Source: DVEG01 sp964405435 (GTDB lineage: Bacteria; Cyanobacteriota; Cyanobacteriia; Cyanobacteriales; Oscillatoriaceae). Taken from it: 64,000 nt of DNA. The stretch covers positions 1 to 64,000 of the forward strand of contig CAYOOD010000020.1 in assembly GCA_964405435.1 (NCBI GenBank), given 5' to 3'. A model generated the notes under the pieces. It ran no database searches and was not told where the DNA came from. It saw nothing but the letters and a program-made list of their open reading frames with translations. Made by a program: the position numbers and the translations under genes. Positions 62,833 to 64,000 of this stretch are shown here, one piece after another; position 1 is the first letter of the stretch, and each line of letters begins with the position of its first letter.

Positions 62833-63108
62833 TCAGGCAGCGCGTCTAGTAAAGAAGCCCCACAGGAACAGCACGAGCATCGCACCCAGCACCGCTACGG
62901 CAATGCTTGGCAGCGACAGTGCCCCAGCGCTAGCGCCGGCAGAAGTCCCCAGCAAAACCCGTCCCAAATAGCCGCCTACGACGGCACCCAGAATCCCTAA
63001 AACTGTTGTGGCAAGGAAACCGCCGCCTTGTTCTCCCGGATAAATCGCTTTCGCGATCGCTCCGGCAATCAAACCTAAAACTATCCAAGCAATAGCGTCC
63101 CAAAACAT
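62833..63108 (-). CDS. GlsB/YeaQ/YmgE-type membrane protein
   Basis: This 91-residue protein has three hydrophobic helices and Gly-rich turns: MFWDAIAWIVLGLIAGAIA, TTVLGILGAVVGGYLGRVLL and a final ALSLPSIAVAVLGAMLVLFL segment. The pattern GLIAGxIAK...GGGFLATTVLGILGAxVGG is diagnostic of the family (also called transglycosylase-associated, a misleading name). Members are stress-induced cytoplasmic-membrane proteins of unknown mechanism. A run of AAGGAGAAA-type bases precedes the ATG. It is monocistronic. Confidence 0.92.
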   Translation of the reverse strand: MFWDAIAWIVLGLIAGAIAKAIYPGEQGGGFLATTVLGILGAVVGGYLGRVLLGTSAGASAGALSLPSIAVAVLGAMLVLFLWGFFTRRAA

Positions 63109-64000
63109 GGCTTTTTCTCCTTATTTTGTCATTTCTGAGATTTAACTAGCTCAATCCCTTCTACTTACCCTTCTCTCCCCCATTTTCAGCCAATTTGGCT
63201 CGAATTCAGGCCCCACGATTTCGCCTGATTTTGAATGTCAGCCGTCCGCTCTGTTCTGGGCTTTCCGCCTTCTCGTCGGGCACGAGCAGGTCAGTAGTTG
63301 GCGTGTTTTTTTGGAGGGTTTCCCCTCTGAAAAAGCGAATGTCAGACCCGATAAAAGCAGATTTTACGGCTGGCGGCACTCTCCTGTAAGCCTTTGCAGA
63401 AAGCAGGTAAGTCGTCGGGTGCAACGCCTCAAGTCCCGCCTGCGCTGAAACCTCAAGCTTTTCAGCTTGCGTTCGCTTGGTTTTAGAGCGATAAACCAGG
63501 CGTCATTCCCTCCCGAACTGAACATTATTGGTTTCACTTGTTAGACTATCAATTTGAAGAAAGTGCCTGCATCTGTCGAAGGGAATAACCTATCGGAATA
63601 GTCGCTGTTGCTAGTATTTGAGGCTTTTTCCTGCCGCTAAGTGGAGAGGGGGGGAGGGGGAGAGGGGGAGAAGATTGACAGCGGTTTTAGCCCGTGCTGA
63701 CAAGCGTACAGATTCAAGGCGATCGAGCGGATTCGATTCTAGATCCACTTCAGGGCGCGATCGCGAGTTGATTTCGCCGCAAATTCAGGCAGGCTTTTTG
63801 TCATAAATATCAACAGAACAAGCTTTCCGCCCGCTACACGCCCGTAACAGCGGCAGTGGGCTCTGCTGGCAGGGTATAAATTGATACGTTCGCCGACTAC
63901 CCCCTGTACTGTAGTTTTTGTCAGCTTGCTCCGTTACGATAAGAAACGTCATAATACTTTACATTAGTTTACGTTTACCTCACGCCCACTGGAGTCTCTA
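63109..64000. other. Terminal intergenic region, no gene seen
   Basis: About 890 bases. It contains a purine-rich tract with three long G-runs (63648-63668), a few HIP1 sites and a small hairpin (CAAGC/GCTTG near 63452-63467). The last 60 bases are AT-rich (ATAATACTTTACATTAGTTTAC), and might be an upstream region of a gene beyond the window. Small open frames here show no family features. Confidence 0.5.

Overview
The window looks like a chromosomal segment of a filamentous (Oscillatoriales-type) cyanobacterium. The HIP1 octamer GCGATCGC is extremely frequent, heptamer tandem repeats and palindromic intergenic repeats fill the spacers, and several families are typical of cyanobacteria (DUF3598, orthocaspase, multi-sensor adenylate cyclase, giant haemagglutinin-CHAT proteins). 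I see no rRNA, tRNA, CRISPR array or intact transposase.

Layout. 0.3-5.4 kb: a PD-(D/E)XK-like protein, acetyl-CoA synthetase (acs), a PAS-PAS protein without an effector domain, and a small charged conserved protein followed by a structured palindromic element. 5.7-9.7 kb: a 593-residue protein of unknown function, divergent from an SF2 helicase. 9.8-10.8 kb: an EamA transporter. 11.4-15.5 kb: a metal homeostasis cluster, with a CDF efflux protein facing an ABC importer (permease and ATPase on the minus strand, lipoprotein divergent on the plus strand). The four predicted metal ligands of the lipoprotein are His, His, His and Asp, which favours zinc over manganese. 15.7-18.4 kb: two DNA methyltransferases of different classes with no restriction gene beside them; the first lies between two related palindromic repeats in opposite orientation. 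18.5-23.6 kb: housekeeping genes serS, rseP, nth, rpsN and aat, plus one small hypothetical gene. 23.6-28.2 kb: a response-regulator/GAF/PAS adenylate cyclase and a DUF3598 protein.

28.4-59.4 kb is the most unusual region. A Tat-signal caspase-like protein whose catalytic His-Cys dyad is replaced by Tyr-Ser sits beside a tandem array of three giant genes (about 3234, 3872 and 1977 codons). The four genes are arranged divergently: the pseudo-orthocaspase is on the minus strand and the array on the plus strand. Each giant protein has a signal peptide, a two-partner-secretion haemagglutinin domain, a long repetitive beta-helix, a conserved cap module, a Pro-rich linker and a C-terminal CHAT (caspase-like) protease domain with an intact His/Cys pair. 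A decayed CHAT C-terminus just upstream shows that the array once held a fourth member. The array bears traces of several intergenic repeat types inserted in frame, and of a recent 288-bp tandem duplication. No TpsB-type transporter is present in the window.

59.6-63.1 kb: a HerA-like ATPase, a glutathione S-transferase overlapping a small conserved gene, and a GlsB/YeaQ-type membrane protein. The last 0.9 kb holds no recognisable gene.

Spacers carry at least five copies of an approximately 130-bp dispersed repeat; two copies reach into the 3' end of a coding sequence. All functional assignments come from reading motifs in the sequence; no database search was possible.
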